From Callipepla californica brunnescens (taxonomy: Eukaryota; Chordata; Aves; Galliformes; Odontophoridae): 64,000 nucleotides of DNA. The position numbers and the translations under genes are program-made. Below, piece after piece: positions 27,331-40,654 of this stretch (position 1 is the stretch's first letter; the number at the start of each line of letters is the position of its first letter). Below the pieces are notes generated by a model. The model was given only the letters and a program-made list of their open reading frames with translations, ran no database searches and was not told the DNA's origin. The stretch covers positions 18,409,368 through 18,473,367 of the forward strand of contig JALIRH010000004.1 in assembly GCA_023055505.1 (NCBI GenBank), in the 5' to 3' direction.

Positions 27331-29699
27331 GAGTCAGAAGAGAATTTAGGGTTTACTGTAAAAGCCATTCAATAGGTTTCAGGAGGCTTTATTAAAAATA
27401 AGCAAACAAAAAATTGATTGTTTTGAAAATAAAAATAAAATATAAGGAAATTAGTATGAGGAAATTGTTTGCTTTGATGATGGACTATCAGAGCTCTTCA
27501 GAAACCTGTTAAATGAATCACTATAAACCTTGAGAGGGTGAGTAGCAAAGTCAAAAGCTGCTAGAGCAAAGTTGTGAGGTAGTCAGAGCTAAAATTAGTG
27601 ATTGCTTGTTGGCACAGTCTGCAGGAGAGGCACTCACATTTCCAAGTGTTTTCTGTAGGAAGCAGCTACTGCTTTATGCTGTGCAAATGGAAGAAAAATG
27701 AGTGAGCAGGTTGAGTTGCAATGGGAAGTACCTTCTGGTCTTTTTCTGAGAAAATGTCCTACTTGCTTAAATGTCAAACCACTAGAGAGCAGCATTACAT
27801 TAGTGCTTCTGTTACGTGCCTCAACATCTTCTGAATAAAATTAAGTGTCAGGGTGATATTTGTCGTTTCAGTTCAGATTGGTTTTCTGATCAGATTTTCT
27901 GGAACAGGGGAAATAGAGATCAGTCTGTCCCACCCGACTCACTGCTTATTCTTTGCTGTGGGATGAAGTTGAAACTAAATAAGCATCACTAAGTATGTGA
28001 GAAACATAAATTATTAAAAAACAGCAGTGGTAAAGTATCTGTTAGCTCAAGGGCAGTGTAGTTAAGAAGGATGTAAGTCAAAAGACAGTGATAGAGAAAG
28101 GGCATGAAGGAGAAAGACCACAACTTAAAGGTGTGTAATCAAACTGTTTGGAGAGGTAATGAGTCTAAGACCTGAAGATTCTGCTGGAGTATCAAAGCAA
28201 GCATAAATTTAGGCAACGTAAACAAGAAGTATTGAAGATTTTGTGCTCCCGCTGTTGACAGTGTGTTCAGTTAGCAAGTGATATGAAACTTGAAAAATAT
28301 CCAAGTCTTTCTCACTCTCAGGAAAATGAATTAAGCAGCAGTAACTCTCCTGTCTCAGGAGTTACTCCAGTCTGTAGTTTGTGACTGGAGCCAGTAAGAT
28401 GTTACAACCTTGCCTGGAATGGATATGCAAAACTGCACGACAGTACTTCAAAGTGTCTTTCTAACCCTCTGGACTCTCACTCAGAGTGACCCAGCTCCAG
28501 GCTCTTCACAGTGATGTCTTTTTTCTCTTGCTTTTATTGTTTAATAACTTTTGCTCTCTGTTTGATAATTTTGTGATGTGTAACAGTGTGCTCCTGTGAT
28601 TCCCTGTCCTTCTTTTGTATCCAATTCCTCAGTAGACATTGAGGTTGCTCAGAACGGTATAGGAGGGCCTCTGGTTAGCAGCATAACTATCTAATGAGGA
28701 CTTCTGAATTTCATCCTATTATCAGCCAAGGGCAAAAAGAGTCCTTTATACTTGTTATGGGAATATAATCTACAAGGGAACTATAACTAGATGAATTCTG
28801 GACATTATGGTAATGTACAATACTTTAGGAAGTTCAGAGGTTAGATATCAGCATGGTAAAATGAAAATTTTCATAGCAAACTTTAATATTGGTTAAAGCC
28901 ATTATAGTAAAGTACTTAAAAAGTACCCTCCACCAATCCCTGCTGTGAACCATGTAGATTTCTTGAAATTGTCTACAAAAGCAACATTTTTCTTGTTTGT
29001 TTCCTGAAGATCTAATGCAGCAAATCCTTAGTTTTTCTATAGCACTGGATATTAGCACAGAGGCTGAAACTCAGAAGGCCTGTGGTTGTTGTCATGTGTC
29101 CTCAGTGCAAAGACTCCATTGCACAGCTTGCTCTTACAGCATAGGTTTTCTATGATTCAGTCTTGTACATCTCTTTAGGCTTGTTTCTATTCGTGGACAC
29201 CAAATAAAGGAGGGCATCCCAGAGATGGGAAGCAAAACTCAGGGAGCTCATGGTTTTGTAAGAGACAGAATAATCAAAAGTGATGATGATAATAGGGTCT
29301 TCATCATGTTTCCAGAGCTCTGGGCCAGCAATATCTGGCTGAGAGCTGGGCTCTGTAGAGCAGGGTGGTTCCTGGCAGCAAGCAAAGCTGCTTCTAAGAC
29401 AGGTAGTTAGTACAGATGGATCAAAGAGTTCCTTGACATTGAGTTTGTCTGTAAACAGACTACAACCAGATATCCTGCGTGAAGGTCAGCAGTGAGGGAA
29501 TTTGCAGCAGTTCATGGGCTCTTAAAGATGAGTCACTGCAAGGTTGCTGGATTTTCTTTCCTATTGCTTCACTTCCTCTATTTTCTCTGAAGATAAATAA
29601 GAAGTAAGAGCCTGACAATTCTCTTGAGGTCCTGCAGCTTGTTTATTTTGTGAAACTACTACTTGTTATCTAATTTTATTGCACTTGTTAACGGCAGTT

Positions 29700-29715
29700 T
29701 TCCCATAAAGCTTGT
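29700..29715 (+). promoter_or_regulatory. TATA-like element upstream of the astacin gene
   Basis: A 'cccataaagc' element lies about 75 bases before the astacin start codon at 29784, in sequence with no CpG island. This fits a tissue-restricted promoter rather than a housekeeping one. The match is only a loose TATA variant. Confidence 0.35.
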
Positions 29716-29783
29716 CCCAAGTAAGCTAACCACAGCTTTGAGAACTGAGCTGCAGAGCAGTGAAGATCATCTCAAACTTGAAG

Positions 29784-32700
29784 ATGAAGTGCTTTTTTCT
29801 GCCAACTCAATTTGCATTTCTCTATAGCTTTGTTCTAAGTAAACCTGTCCAGGTGTGTTGCTGCTCTGAGATGCAAGATTTTATGTTGCTGTTGCTGTGT
29901 TGCTCTGACTGTTTTAAAATGAGTTATAAACTGTTGTGATTCTACGTAATAGAATTTTTCTGCTATGGGGATATGCATATGTAAAAAGATGTACTTTTTT
30001 TTTTTTCCAGATAGCCACAAGAAACAATGACTTAGGTGAGTGACTGCAATTATTCTATCAATAACTGCAATTTCTGGTGGGGGCTTGCTTCTCTATATTC
30101 TCCATATTTGTTTTTCTTCTTGAAAGTGTTTACCGTCATCAGTGGAAAACAATTCACAGAACTCAGATGTTTTTTAAAGTCACATTCAGTTTTATTATTT
30201 ATGCTGTTGTAATAAAGAAATGAAGAATTAAGTAGTTATTTGGAATGTTCTTTTCCACATGTAGCCTTAACAAATCCATATATACTCAACTTTGATTTCT
30301 TCCCTGTGTGATATAAGTCACTTCCCTCTCTGCTGTATTACAAACTATTGTACATTTTTGGCATAATAACCAATAGCTATAATCTGTGATAAATATATAT
30401 AAAGGAAAGGCAAGCCTGACCAGTCTTAGCATAATATGTATATTAGGCTCATTCAGACTGGGTTCACTAATCTTTTTCTTTTATATTGGAAAATAAACCA
30501 TGGTGGAAATTTTTTCAAGTACAAAAGCTTGGTTAGTGTATACCTCTCATCTCACTTTTGCACTTTTCTTTGCCAACTCCGTGCACTGAGTGTTCATTTT
30601 CTTCATCTGACAGACAGTGGGATAGCTGTGTATGAGAGAGACATCCTCCTAAAAAGAGGACAACGCAGTGCAATTAACTGTGAGAGCTGTTTATGGCCCA
30701 AGTCACGGGATGGACTAGTCAAAGTTCCAGTTAACATCTCCTCTGATTTCTGTAAGTGTATGCAAATAGATGCTGAAAAGCTAGCATTGATCTTTCAGTC
30801 TATGTTCTGCTTTTTTATGGTTTTGTGCCATGCATCCTATGGACTCTGAGTCCAAGTACTTATCAGTGCATCTCTTCTGTTTATCTTTTGGTCCTACAGA
30901 GAGAGACCAAACATTTTAGGTATGAACACAAAAATAGGGTTACTCAAGCAGTACCTGTTATATAAATACCAGTTAATTCATTTTAATTGCAAATAATTCA
31001 TTTCTGCTAACTACTATCCACTTTGATATTTAGCAAGTACAGAGAAAGTACAAAGAAATATTCCTAACATGGACAAATTACATATATGTATTTATTATAA
31101 TTACTACTAGAAACAACATTTTAACGCAATAACTTTCTTTCAAATAAAATAAATGAATAGATCTGTCTAGTGGAAAAGGTTGCAGGGCCAATGTCTTTGG
31201 AAAATTTTGTTCCAGAAGGCTTCCTATAGGCTGTGTGGGTCCTCCATCTCTCCCCTTTTGAGAACTCCCTGGCACCAGGCTTTCCTTCAGACCCTTAAAA
31301 TGTCTTTGAGGGAAGCTGGGATAGAAGGTCCTGATTCCTGCTCCTGAGAAAAGGGAATATTTTTGGTACTGGTTTTGGTGAGGAAAGCCCAGTCTTAATT
31401 GCACCTCTGTCCGTGTATTTCTAGAATTTATCTAATTCTTGTGGTTAGGCAAGGGTTATTCTCTTTGCCTTGCTCTCTCCAAACTTTAAAGATGAGGAAA
31501 TAGATATAAAAGCTAACTGCAGATGATTCATAATTGAGGAAGCCAAAATAGGCTGAAATGTTCAAAAGCAGATAAACATTCTAATCTATATTTGGTACCT
31601 GAGTAGAAACACTGAGTTTCTGAGCTTCTTAACACTGGCTGTCTCAAATGGTTTCAAGGGACGTGTGGCAAACATTCATTACTTCTGATAAACAAGATGT
31701 TTTTTCCATACTTGATTAGGGTCAGATGGTTCATTTGGGATACTTTAATCCAATTATTTGTATCTTGGACTTCATTTTTTTTCTTTTTCCTGTTCTGCCT
31801 AAATGAAAAACAATGTCAGTCAGTCTTTTGCATTTCATCAGCCAGCTCCTGCAGAATGGATATGGGCTAGGTATAATTATTAAGTGTTCCTTCAAAATCT
31901 GATCAACTTGATCTCTGAAGGCTCTGTGCCTTTTTTCATTACACTTGTAGGGTAAAAAGTAAAGAATGCTGTGGAGATTTAGAGGAATGCACCCTATCAA
32001 TGCACCTTATTTTGAATATCTAACCAAATAAAACTTGTGGCCCCTTTCTCATCCTAGCATTGGCAGAGAGGTCTTGGATTGCTGATGCTCTACAAGAAGT
32101 CTCTACACTAACCTGTGTCAAGTTTGTAAATCGCACTACTGAAACAGACTATGTATATGTTGAACGTGGACAGAGGTAAGCTCCTTATCTCCTGTGTGTG
32201 AAAGTATACAAAAGGTCTTTCAGCTTCTTTTCTTTTTCGGTCTGGCTTTAAGTAATTGCCCTTCTTATCTTTGGAGTCAAGATTCAGATAGCAGATGAAT
32301 TTTTTCATTTTTCTTTAAGCGTACTGGTAGCTATCGTTCAATAGGCTACCAGAAAAAATAACAGTGAACTTCATCAAAGGTAATGGTCATAATCCAAAAT
32401 TTTTTTCCTTATTTGAGAAAATTTAGAGGTGTAATTCTTTCAGGTTCTTTGCTTAGCTACTTGAACACCTTATTCTGTTTGCTATACCCATTTTACACAA
32501 TCATTTTCTTTCTCTGCAGTTTCTTTGGCAGCTTCCAATTAGCCAAGACATCTTATGCCAGTGTCTGTGCATTCTCTTCAGTGGCTCCATATCTGGAGGC
32601 CCATGGTGGCATATTCAGTATATATATTTCTTTGTATTTGCTAAACGCAACCATTTTTGTTATCAATTGCCTGTTCTTAGCTGCTGGTCTTACTTTGGAA

Positions 32701-35700
32701 AAATTGGAGGACGTCAAGCAGTAGGCCTGGTGAAAAATGGCTGTATGGATAAAGGAGCAATTCAACATGAAATGAACCATGCACTGGGTTTCATCCATGA
32801 ACAAGCACGGAGTGATCGGGACAAGTTTGTCAAAATTATATGGGAACACATTATGACAGGTAAGCCCATTCAATCTTAAAAGAAAACAAACTCTTTGAGA
32901 CACAGGTGGATGTTTCTTCTGAGAATGGCAGTGCAAATAATCATAATTACTAACACCTGGTGCAGCAGAGGCACATGCATTGTGGTGGGATTTCTTGTTC
33001 AGTGTGAGCTTGGTACTCTGTGGCAGATGCAGCCTAAAAGTAGTTCTAAATTCTTGCTGTGATTGCAAACCTGAGCCCAGACTTCCCTTCTATCCACTAA
33101 ACCAAGGTCATAAGGATCATGACATGTTGCAAAGAGAAAAGGATTTGTCTACTTCCTGTGGTGAGCAGCACAAGCAGTAACCAGATCCGATTGCTTGAAA
33201 TGATCACATTAGGAAACCATTTTTGGAAACAAAGATTATAAAGCAGCAGAATATATTAGCCTGTTAGACCGTGGTGTTTCATTAACAGTCCTTTTTGTTG
33301 TTGTTGTTTTTTAAAGGACATTCCTGAAATACTTTTTAGTTGCGTTTCTCTGATGCTCTTATGCTCTTTGTCTATATGCTCTTTGTCTACAGTCTGAGCT
33401 AAGGAGGAGAAATGGAGAGAAGACTATGCAAAAAAAAAAAAAGGGGAAAGAAGATAAAAGGCAAAGATGTGCAGGGGGAATGAAGTGAAAAGATAGCTAT
33501 GTTTATGAAGGCTGTTAGTGTGCATCATCTGCTCATTAAAAGAAAACAACAAAACAATGTGGCTAACAAGGCTGATGGTGGAGAATTCCCCTGACTTCAG
33601 TGGTATAGAAATAGACCTCAAGACATTCTGTAGGCTACCAGTTCTCCCACACAATCTGATTTTTCTCTTGCCAGGACTGTGTAACTATGGATGTTTGGGG
33701 TTTGTTTTTACCCCTTCAGTTTATCTTGGAGGATATCCAAATCCTTTGTTTTGACAGAGTATATAGCCTGATCATTTACTGTCCTCTTAGCTACTTGAAA
33801 CTCTACTTGTTTTTCCCAAACTTCTTGCGAACAAAACTGTACTCAGATCTGTTTGCAGTCTGAGTCACTGCACTTAGATTCTGGGAGATTTTTATATTGT
33901 TTTTTAGTGGAGATGATGGATTAAGTCCCCAGGTCAGGACGCTTAGCTTTCCAGCACGTGACAAGTCAGCGCAGTTTGCTGGTAATGCCTCTGACCAGAC
34001 AGGCTACTGTTACTCCTTTCTCTAATAAAGCAGTTCAACAAGGTATCTAAATGACAAACAGAAGCCACACGCTTAAATGTTTCACTGCCTTTGAAATGCA
34101 TTCTTTGCTGTCCATCTCAAAAGAAGCCGTGAGGCTACTGACAGTTCTTTATGTTGGTATAGCAGATAAGATGAACTTAAATAAAAATGTAACTGAGTGA
34201 GAAATGCCAATGCTAGTGAGAACCAGTTAGAGCTTTCACTGAGTTTTTGAGCTCCAAAATAATGTTTACCCCAAACCGTGTACAATTTAGGAGTTTCTCT
34301 TTGCCTTTCCTAGCCTTCACTGGGACCAGCACAGATGGATGTTATGGGAAGAGACTGGCTCTGATTGCAAGTTTGCCAGCCAAGTTGTGTGAACTTTTGA
34401 GTCAGATAGTCAGTATGATCTTCTGATAAGTTTCCAATGCTGAACTCTTGTCCAGATGGTTTGTTGTTTACAACCCCTTAGTTACAATAACGGAGGTACA
34501 GATGTTCAACCAGGAAGGAGTGCTCCATGGTCAGGACATTAGCCCCAAGTCAATGCTGACTTGTATTCAGCTCTGCTCTGATACTGCTCACCTCTTATGG
34601 ACAAGAGACCCAAGATGCAATTCATAAGCTCTCCAGCCAATAGTGAGAAATAGGTGCATACATATTAAGATGAGATGAAGCTCTGTGCCTCAGAGAAGGA
34701 ATGCTAGGGGACATGAATTCTAGTCTGCCTCTGGGCCCCAGTCCTTTGTCAGCATGCTACTTTCTTACCAGAGCTTTTTTAAGGCTGAACAGATGAAGTG
34801 GGGAGGTGCTCAGCATCTATGCTGAGGGAAGCATTATCAGCAGCTGTATTTGGACAGATTGTTTCTAACTGGTTTTACTGTGTGCCCCTATTTCAAGAAG
34901 TCATATCATCTGGCTGTAGCCACTGCTGATGGATTTGATCAGAGACTAAACCAGAATATGGCTGATAACTTTGGTGTGGGTAACAGGTAAACCTAGTACC
35001 TTTCTCTTGAGGTCTTATACACCTGTGTTAGCAGTTCATTGCAGATGCACAGTGGAAAGGCTTGGCAAAACAGGTTGGTGGGTTAGCAATACGTACCTCT
35101 GACTTGTTGATCTAGGTAGTCAGGCAGCTTTCTCTCTTAAGGTATGGACACAGCTCTCAGGACATAAGCTGAATGCTTCTAATGTCCAATATAATGTACT
35201 AAAATACCTTTGGAAATAAAGGTGGAGAGATAAATACATTTTCTCGAAGAATGGAATTAGATTCATGGGTTACATTGAAACATTTTCTCATTTTCCTCAG
35301 TTTATAGTCTGAAACCTGTTAGATTCAGTGGGGAAAAGCTCATATGGACATCAGAAAGTTTTGCTTGTTCTGGAAGATCCAAGTGCATAAGGATTTCATG
35401 ATCTGTATACTAATTTACTTTTATTAGTTCTATGACAGCAGGCAGTGTCTGATAGCAATAATACTGCTCTAAACGAAAAGTTGTTCTGCCTTACAGGAGA
35501 ACAAGGGAACTTTGGAAAAGTGAACTCCAAAAATCTGGGCCTTCCCTATGACTACTCTTCTGTGATGCACTATGGCGCGTAAGTTTTCTGATGTGTGCTT
35601 TCATAGCATCTACTCAGATCTAGGAAGAAGAAACTGTTCTGTACAGAGAATGATTTTTTTTTCTGTTCACTTACGATTGAGTTAAGTGTGATCATTAAGA

Positions 35701-38700
35701 GTGAGTATGCTTTGTCAGCAGTATTCCTGGAAAACTGAATTGATATCAATAGCAGAAAAAACACAGGTTAATGTTTTCTATCACTAAACTCACCTCTCTT
35801 ACTAGAGGCCTTTGACATGGCAGTGTTCCAGAGACTGAGTCACTGAACTAAAAACAGTTCTGAAGTCCATGATGTGCAGTTACTAGTTACCACTACATTG
35901 ATTTTAGACAATGCTATTTGGGTGCAGAGAGATGATGGGTTTTTTTAACATCATTAAGGTGTATGCTGTCTCATGGAAAATATTCATCCATGAATATTAC
36001 AGTTATGTTTTAGTTCATAACTTACAAGTTTGTATCATTTACCATCTCCTTTATTTCTGTTAGCAAGAAACAACTTCTGAATAATACAGTGAAATAAAAT
36101 TAGTGTAGCACACAAGTATGATCATGCTCATATTTAATAGAAATTATTTAGAAAGTTGACTTTCTTATTTCTACAGGTATGATTTCTCCAGAGCTCCTGG
36201 GAAACCAACTATTGTACCAGTTCCTAACCCTTCGGTGCCCATTGGGCAGAGAGAAGGGCTGAGTAACTTGGATGTAGCTAAAATCAACAGGCTCTACAAG
36301 TGCAGTAAGTCCTCTAAGATAGACAGCTGAAATTTATTGTAACCACTGTCAGACATCCCCAAGGAACTCAGCCACCAGCCCATCCCTCCCCAGTCCTATA
36401 AGAGGGCTGGTATGTATGTGGAACAGAACTGTCCCTGTGCCAAGCTGCAATCTTCTTGGGAAGGATGCTTTCCTTTCAGTAATACCTATCACTGAGTGAT
36501 GGTGACCACTTCCCTGCCCTTTGACATAAGAAAAATCCACTAGAAATCATGGTAGTGCTTCTGTCAAATTCCTTATTTGAGGAAAGCTCTGGAGGCTGGA
36601 AAGCATATGAACAATCCACAGCCATGATTAAAGTTTAGTTGTATTCAGCAGTTGTGCCAGTGGTTTTCTGATTTCTTTCAATTAAAAAATGACTGCAGGG
36701 CTGTAAGTATGGGTATCACATAGGCTTAATAGGACATCTTTGAGAGGAATTCCCTTGGCTTTTTGGACAGCTATCTACCTCCTTGTTTGCATCAACTTCC
36801 TACTCATTCCTAAGGTATCTGAATGTCTAGAAATACTTAACATTCCTCTGAAGCAGGAGCTCTTCAGCTGAGGGGCACAGGAGAGTGTAAGTAAAACACC
36901 AGACATGCTCCTGCAACATACAGTTTTTGTGCTGACTACCAATGCATAGGCTAATTGATCTATATATATTTGACTCTTCAGAGATGTTATTCTTGGTGGA
37001 AATTGAGTAAGAAACATGACTCCAATTAGTGCCAAATTCTGCTTTGAATTGTGTAAGTACAGTTAAGCAGTCATCAGTAATTAAAAGGAGTTCATGTTTT
37101 CTGTCTGAGTATGAAAGGAACACCTCTCAGCAATAACTTTTTAGTTGAACTGCAAATAAGAAACGTTTTCTATTTAATTGCATCTGTCATAGTCTCAAAG
37201 ATAGCTACAAAAAAATATGTAACAGTATTCCTGGTAGCGAGGCTGGGAGTGAATCACATTCCAATAGCAATGCTACATAATCACCTAATTAGATCTGTAT
37301 GTTTGGGAAGAATTAGGTTTTGGTGAAAAAATAAAAACACCAAAAACACAGACATGACATAGCCACCATCAGAATTAATAATAAAAAGGACAAAAAGCCC
37401 AGTTGTCTTGGGGAAAGCACGGGGTGAGAGAAAGATGTAATCAGACACTGTATACCAATCACTAATTTTGTAACCTGACTTCAGTGCTCTGTTTAGTTTT
37501 TTTTCCCAGTGCCTATCCCACTCTGCTTTGACAGAATCTGCTACTCTTTATTTTGCATACGCTTAAGAATACACATGCATTTGCTGATGGGAATTTATGT
37601 ACTAATGTCATTGGAACTGCTATTGATCAAGGTTAAGCAAGTTAATGAAAGATCCAGATCTGTTTTAGTATTCTGAAATGAGTGGGTGAAGCCCTTTTGT
37701 TTAAAAATAATGAACAGATGAAGCAGCTAAGTATCCTTATAAGTAGATACAGTTTGTGAATGGTTTTGAATTTATTTTTTTTACACTAGTAACATCAACA
37801 CAATTGTAGACATCATAATTATTTTTACATGCTTGACTGATCATAATGGTTGGAAAGAGTTGTCTGGAAATTCTGGAAGATTTCTGTGTAGTTCTCATTC
37901 TCTTCAGTATTGTTTGGTTCTTTCCTTCAGATTGCTGTAGCTCTGTGTTGGCAAAAACCAAAGGCTCATTCTCCTCTGTCAATTACCCATCCCCATACCC
38001 AAACAATAGCAACTGCCTGTGGTTGATCCGCATCCGTCGGAATAAGGTATTCTTTAATGGAAAGTTTGAACCTGTGTCAGGGCTGCATTGCCTTGTTGTA
38101 TTATTTCATTCTACTACATAATGAATGAAAAGAAAGTCTCAACAATTTTCATAACGCTGTTGATAATACCATAAAAAGTATTACATAACTTTTTTATCCA
38201 GTTAAGATGATTTGGCTTTTTAAGGATAAGCAATAATCAAACAACAGCTACTGGGTGCAGTAGCAGTGGTGCCAGGTGAAATCCCACACACCTGTTACAC
38301 AGACAATTAAATTGCAGTGACACATAAATAGTAAAATGAAGGGAAATTCCTAGTTCATTTCATAACAGTTAAGTAATTTGAACCTTCCCCCATGTATAGC
38401 AGTAAATCCGATACGTGTTTTTTTGTTTCTCAAGATTTTCCTGCAGTTTGAGGCTTTTGATCTCCAGTCTTCCCCAGACTGTTCCTCTGACTACATAAAA
38501 GTTTACGGTGGCAACAGCAAGAACTCTCCTGTCTTGCTGGACAAATACTGTGGGCAGGGGCCGCTGCCTTCCATTGTTGCTTCTGGATCAACAATGCTGG
38601 TAGAGTTTGCAAGTGATGAAACTGTTACAGCCACAGGATTCAAAGCCTCCTACAACAGGGGTAAGAACACTCCTTAAAAGAGCTCGGAGTACAGTATTAA

Positions 38701-40654
38701 TTGTATTTGTATGGAAGAACTGAACATTTTAAAACATATAATCCAGTGTCTGCAGTAGTCTTCACACCTGCATAGGTATTACTAACACAGAGGGATAAGC
38801 AATGATGGTGCTGAAGGTGAGCAGCAGGCAAAACAGGAGGTTGCATGGGTCTCACACTAATAATTCTGAGTAATCATTCACATTCTTCTCAGAGTCTCCG
38901 CTAGGTGTCTTCCCATCTTTAGAGGAATTAATGTAAATAAGAACAATGCAATGACTGTGACTAATATGAGCAGTGCAAGCAAAGAACAAAAAGCCTGCAA
39001 AATGCCAAGAGAAATCATGCCAAAGAGAAGTGAAGCCAAGATCTGGTTCTTATGTTACTGAAGATTTTAGAGCATTTTATGCAACAGGAGGGAATAACCT
39101 TGGGTAACTTACACTTTCTGAATTCAACATTTGTTACACTGCATGAAACTCAGTCCTTACCATACTCACTTCAGGGGTGCCTGTTTTACAGGCATAAAAA
39201 ATGCATAGTGGACAGCTGGAGAAAATTCTGCTGTGCTGCAACATGCTTTCAGTTAGAAGGCAGTGATCAAAACAACTGGTTATTCTTATTTCAGCTTAAA
39301 CTGCATTTTTTTTTTTTAACAGATTGAAGACATCTTAGGAATGTATCATTGTTTTACTCTTTTTGCATTAGGCTTGATGGAGTAATTTCTAGATGGCATT
39401 AAATCTACCTCACTAATGCAATCTCAAATATTTAACCTAATTATTTTCTGAAAGTGTTATAAGGTAGTTCGATCACAGTGCTACGTTAATGTGAGAACAC
39501 AAAAGACAAATACAGCTTTAGATTCGTCTGTTCCCTGTCCTCCATAGGCTTTTTTTAGCAGCCAAGTTTTCAGTTCCTTCAGTACAACTGCCGATAAAAC
39601 ACTAAGCACTGAAAATCTACTGCTCAAATATTTTCTTTGTAGGGCATTCTTTCCTGGTTTGAAGAAAAAATACAGAAGAGCATGAGCAAGCTTCTTTCTA
39701 CTGTCAAAATACTTGTTAATTTACCTTTCTCTGTTTTTTCTACTATTCAGTGAATTGTGGAGGTACTTTCACAGACTCCAGGGGAGTCATTACCTCTCCA
39801 AACTACCCCAATAAATACCCCAAAAACCGGGCATGCTTCTGGGTCATCAGCTCTCCAGTAGGATATAAGGTAAAGAACGGATTCTTTCACTAGTTTCAGT
39901 GATGTTCCCTAACGGAATCAATTTTTTTTTTGCCTTGCAGAATAACAGCTGTAATAGCATTCTCAGGGTGAAAATCTGAACACATAAATTCAGTTTAAGA
40001 CCTTATGTTGGCTCTTGGTATTTGAGGTGATCATCAAGGGAAAATCTTAACATGTGTAAGTGAAACTTTTATGAGTTCAGCTTGTACTTGGAAGGCTTTG
40101 CTCATAATAATCCCTAGGCAAGAGCTCCCACTAGAAAACTGAAATATTGCACAGGTGTTGTTTTTGTATTTCTTGAGAAAGAAATTTCTAAGCATACAAA
40201 ATGGATCTCATCTCTTGTTTCTTCTTTCAGACCAAACACTTATGAACTAAGCAAACAATTTGCTAATAATCTGTATTACAATACAGGGGCAGGACATGGG
40301 ATGAATATGGAATGAAAACAGGGTCTGCACATAAAGGATTTAAACAATTTGTACTTGTTAAATGCAAAAGATAAGAGAAAAGGATATAATCCAGAAACTG
40401 TGCTTTCATTGTATTTCCTTCAGATATCCCTTAAAATGTTATTCTTTGAGCTGGAAGATAATGACAGATGCATCTATGACTATTTGCTCATTCATGATGG
40501 AAGCCGACCTACGTCACCAGCAGCTGGCCCTTACTGTGGGACAAAGAAGGTTGCTGACTTCACATCCACTGCAAACTTTGTGCTGGTTGAATTTCACAGT
40601 GACACAGTTTGGGAGTTTCCTGGATTCAAGTTGACCTATACGTTTCATAGGTAA
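29784..40654 (+). CDS. Hatching-enzyme/UVS.2-like astacin metalloprotease with two CUB domains
   Basis: A secreted zinc endopeptidase of the astacin family, hatching-enzyme group, expected to digest egg-envelope or extracellular proteins. Eleven exons: 29784-29838, 30015-30035, 30614-30751, 32058-32175, 32681-32859, 35497-35578, 36177-36304, 37931-38046, 38435-38660, 39751-39869, 40424-40654. They total 1413 bases, giving 470 residues with no break. Signal peptide about 1-18; short propeptide with a YERD segment whose Asp35 fits the aspartate switch; catalytic domain about 48-241; CUB1 about 242-352; CUB2 about 357-468. Zinc site HEMNHALGFIHE at 140-151, Met-turn SVMHYG at 192-197 with Tyr196. 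Cys91, 112, 132 and 240 are the standard astacin pairs; Cys48 and Cys51 (NCESCLWP) are the extra pair of six-cysteine hatching enzymes. CUB1 Glu285/Asp298 and CUB2 Glu403/Asp413 fit calcium-binding CUBs. Exon 2 uses the acceptor after 'gatag', not the nearer 'ccag', which would give a stop. ASTL or another paralogue name is possible. Confidence 0.93.

Larger units (their letters stand above)
17650..29750. other. Gene-poor interval of about 12 kb
   Basis: I find no exon chain on either strand. The contents are AT-rich unique sequence, a CR1 tail at 18583-18662, poly(A/T) tracts at 21.2 and 23.3 kb, an unexplained minus-strand frame at 25.5-25.8 kb, and an unusual block at 26.84-27.33 kb that may be an old repeat. 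It separates the CpG island from the astacin gene and could hold control elements, but none can be named from sequence alone. Confidence 0.5.

Noticed and set aside
32553..33068. 171-codon minus-strand open frame
   Set aside because: It is the shadow of the astacin exon at 32681-32859 and its flanks; no feature of its own.
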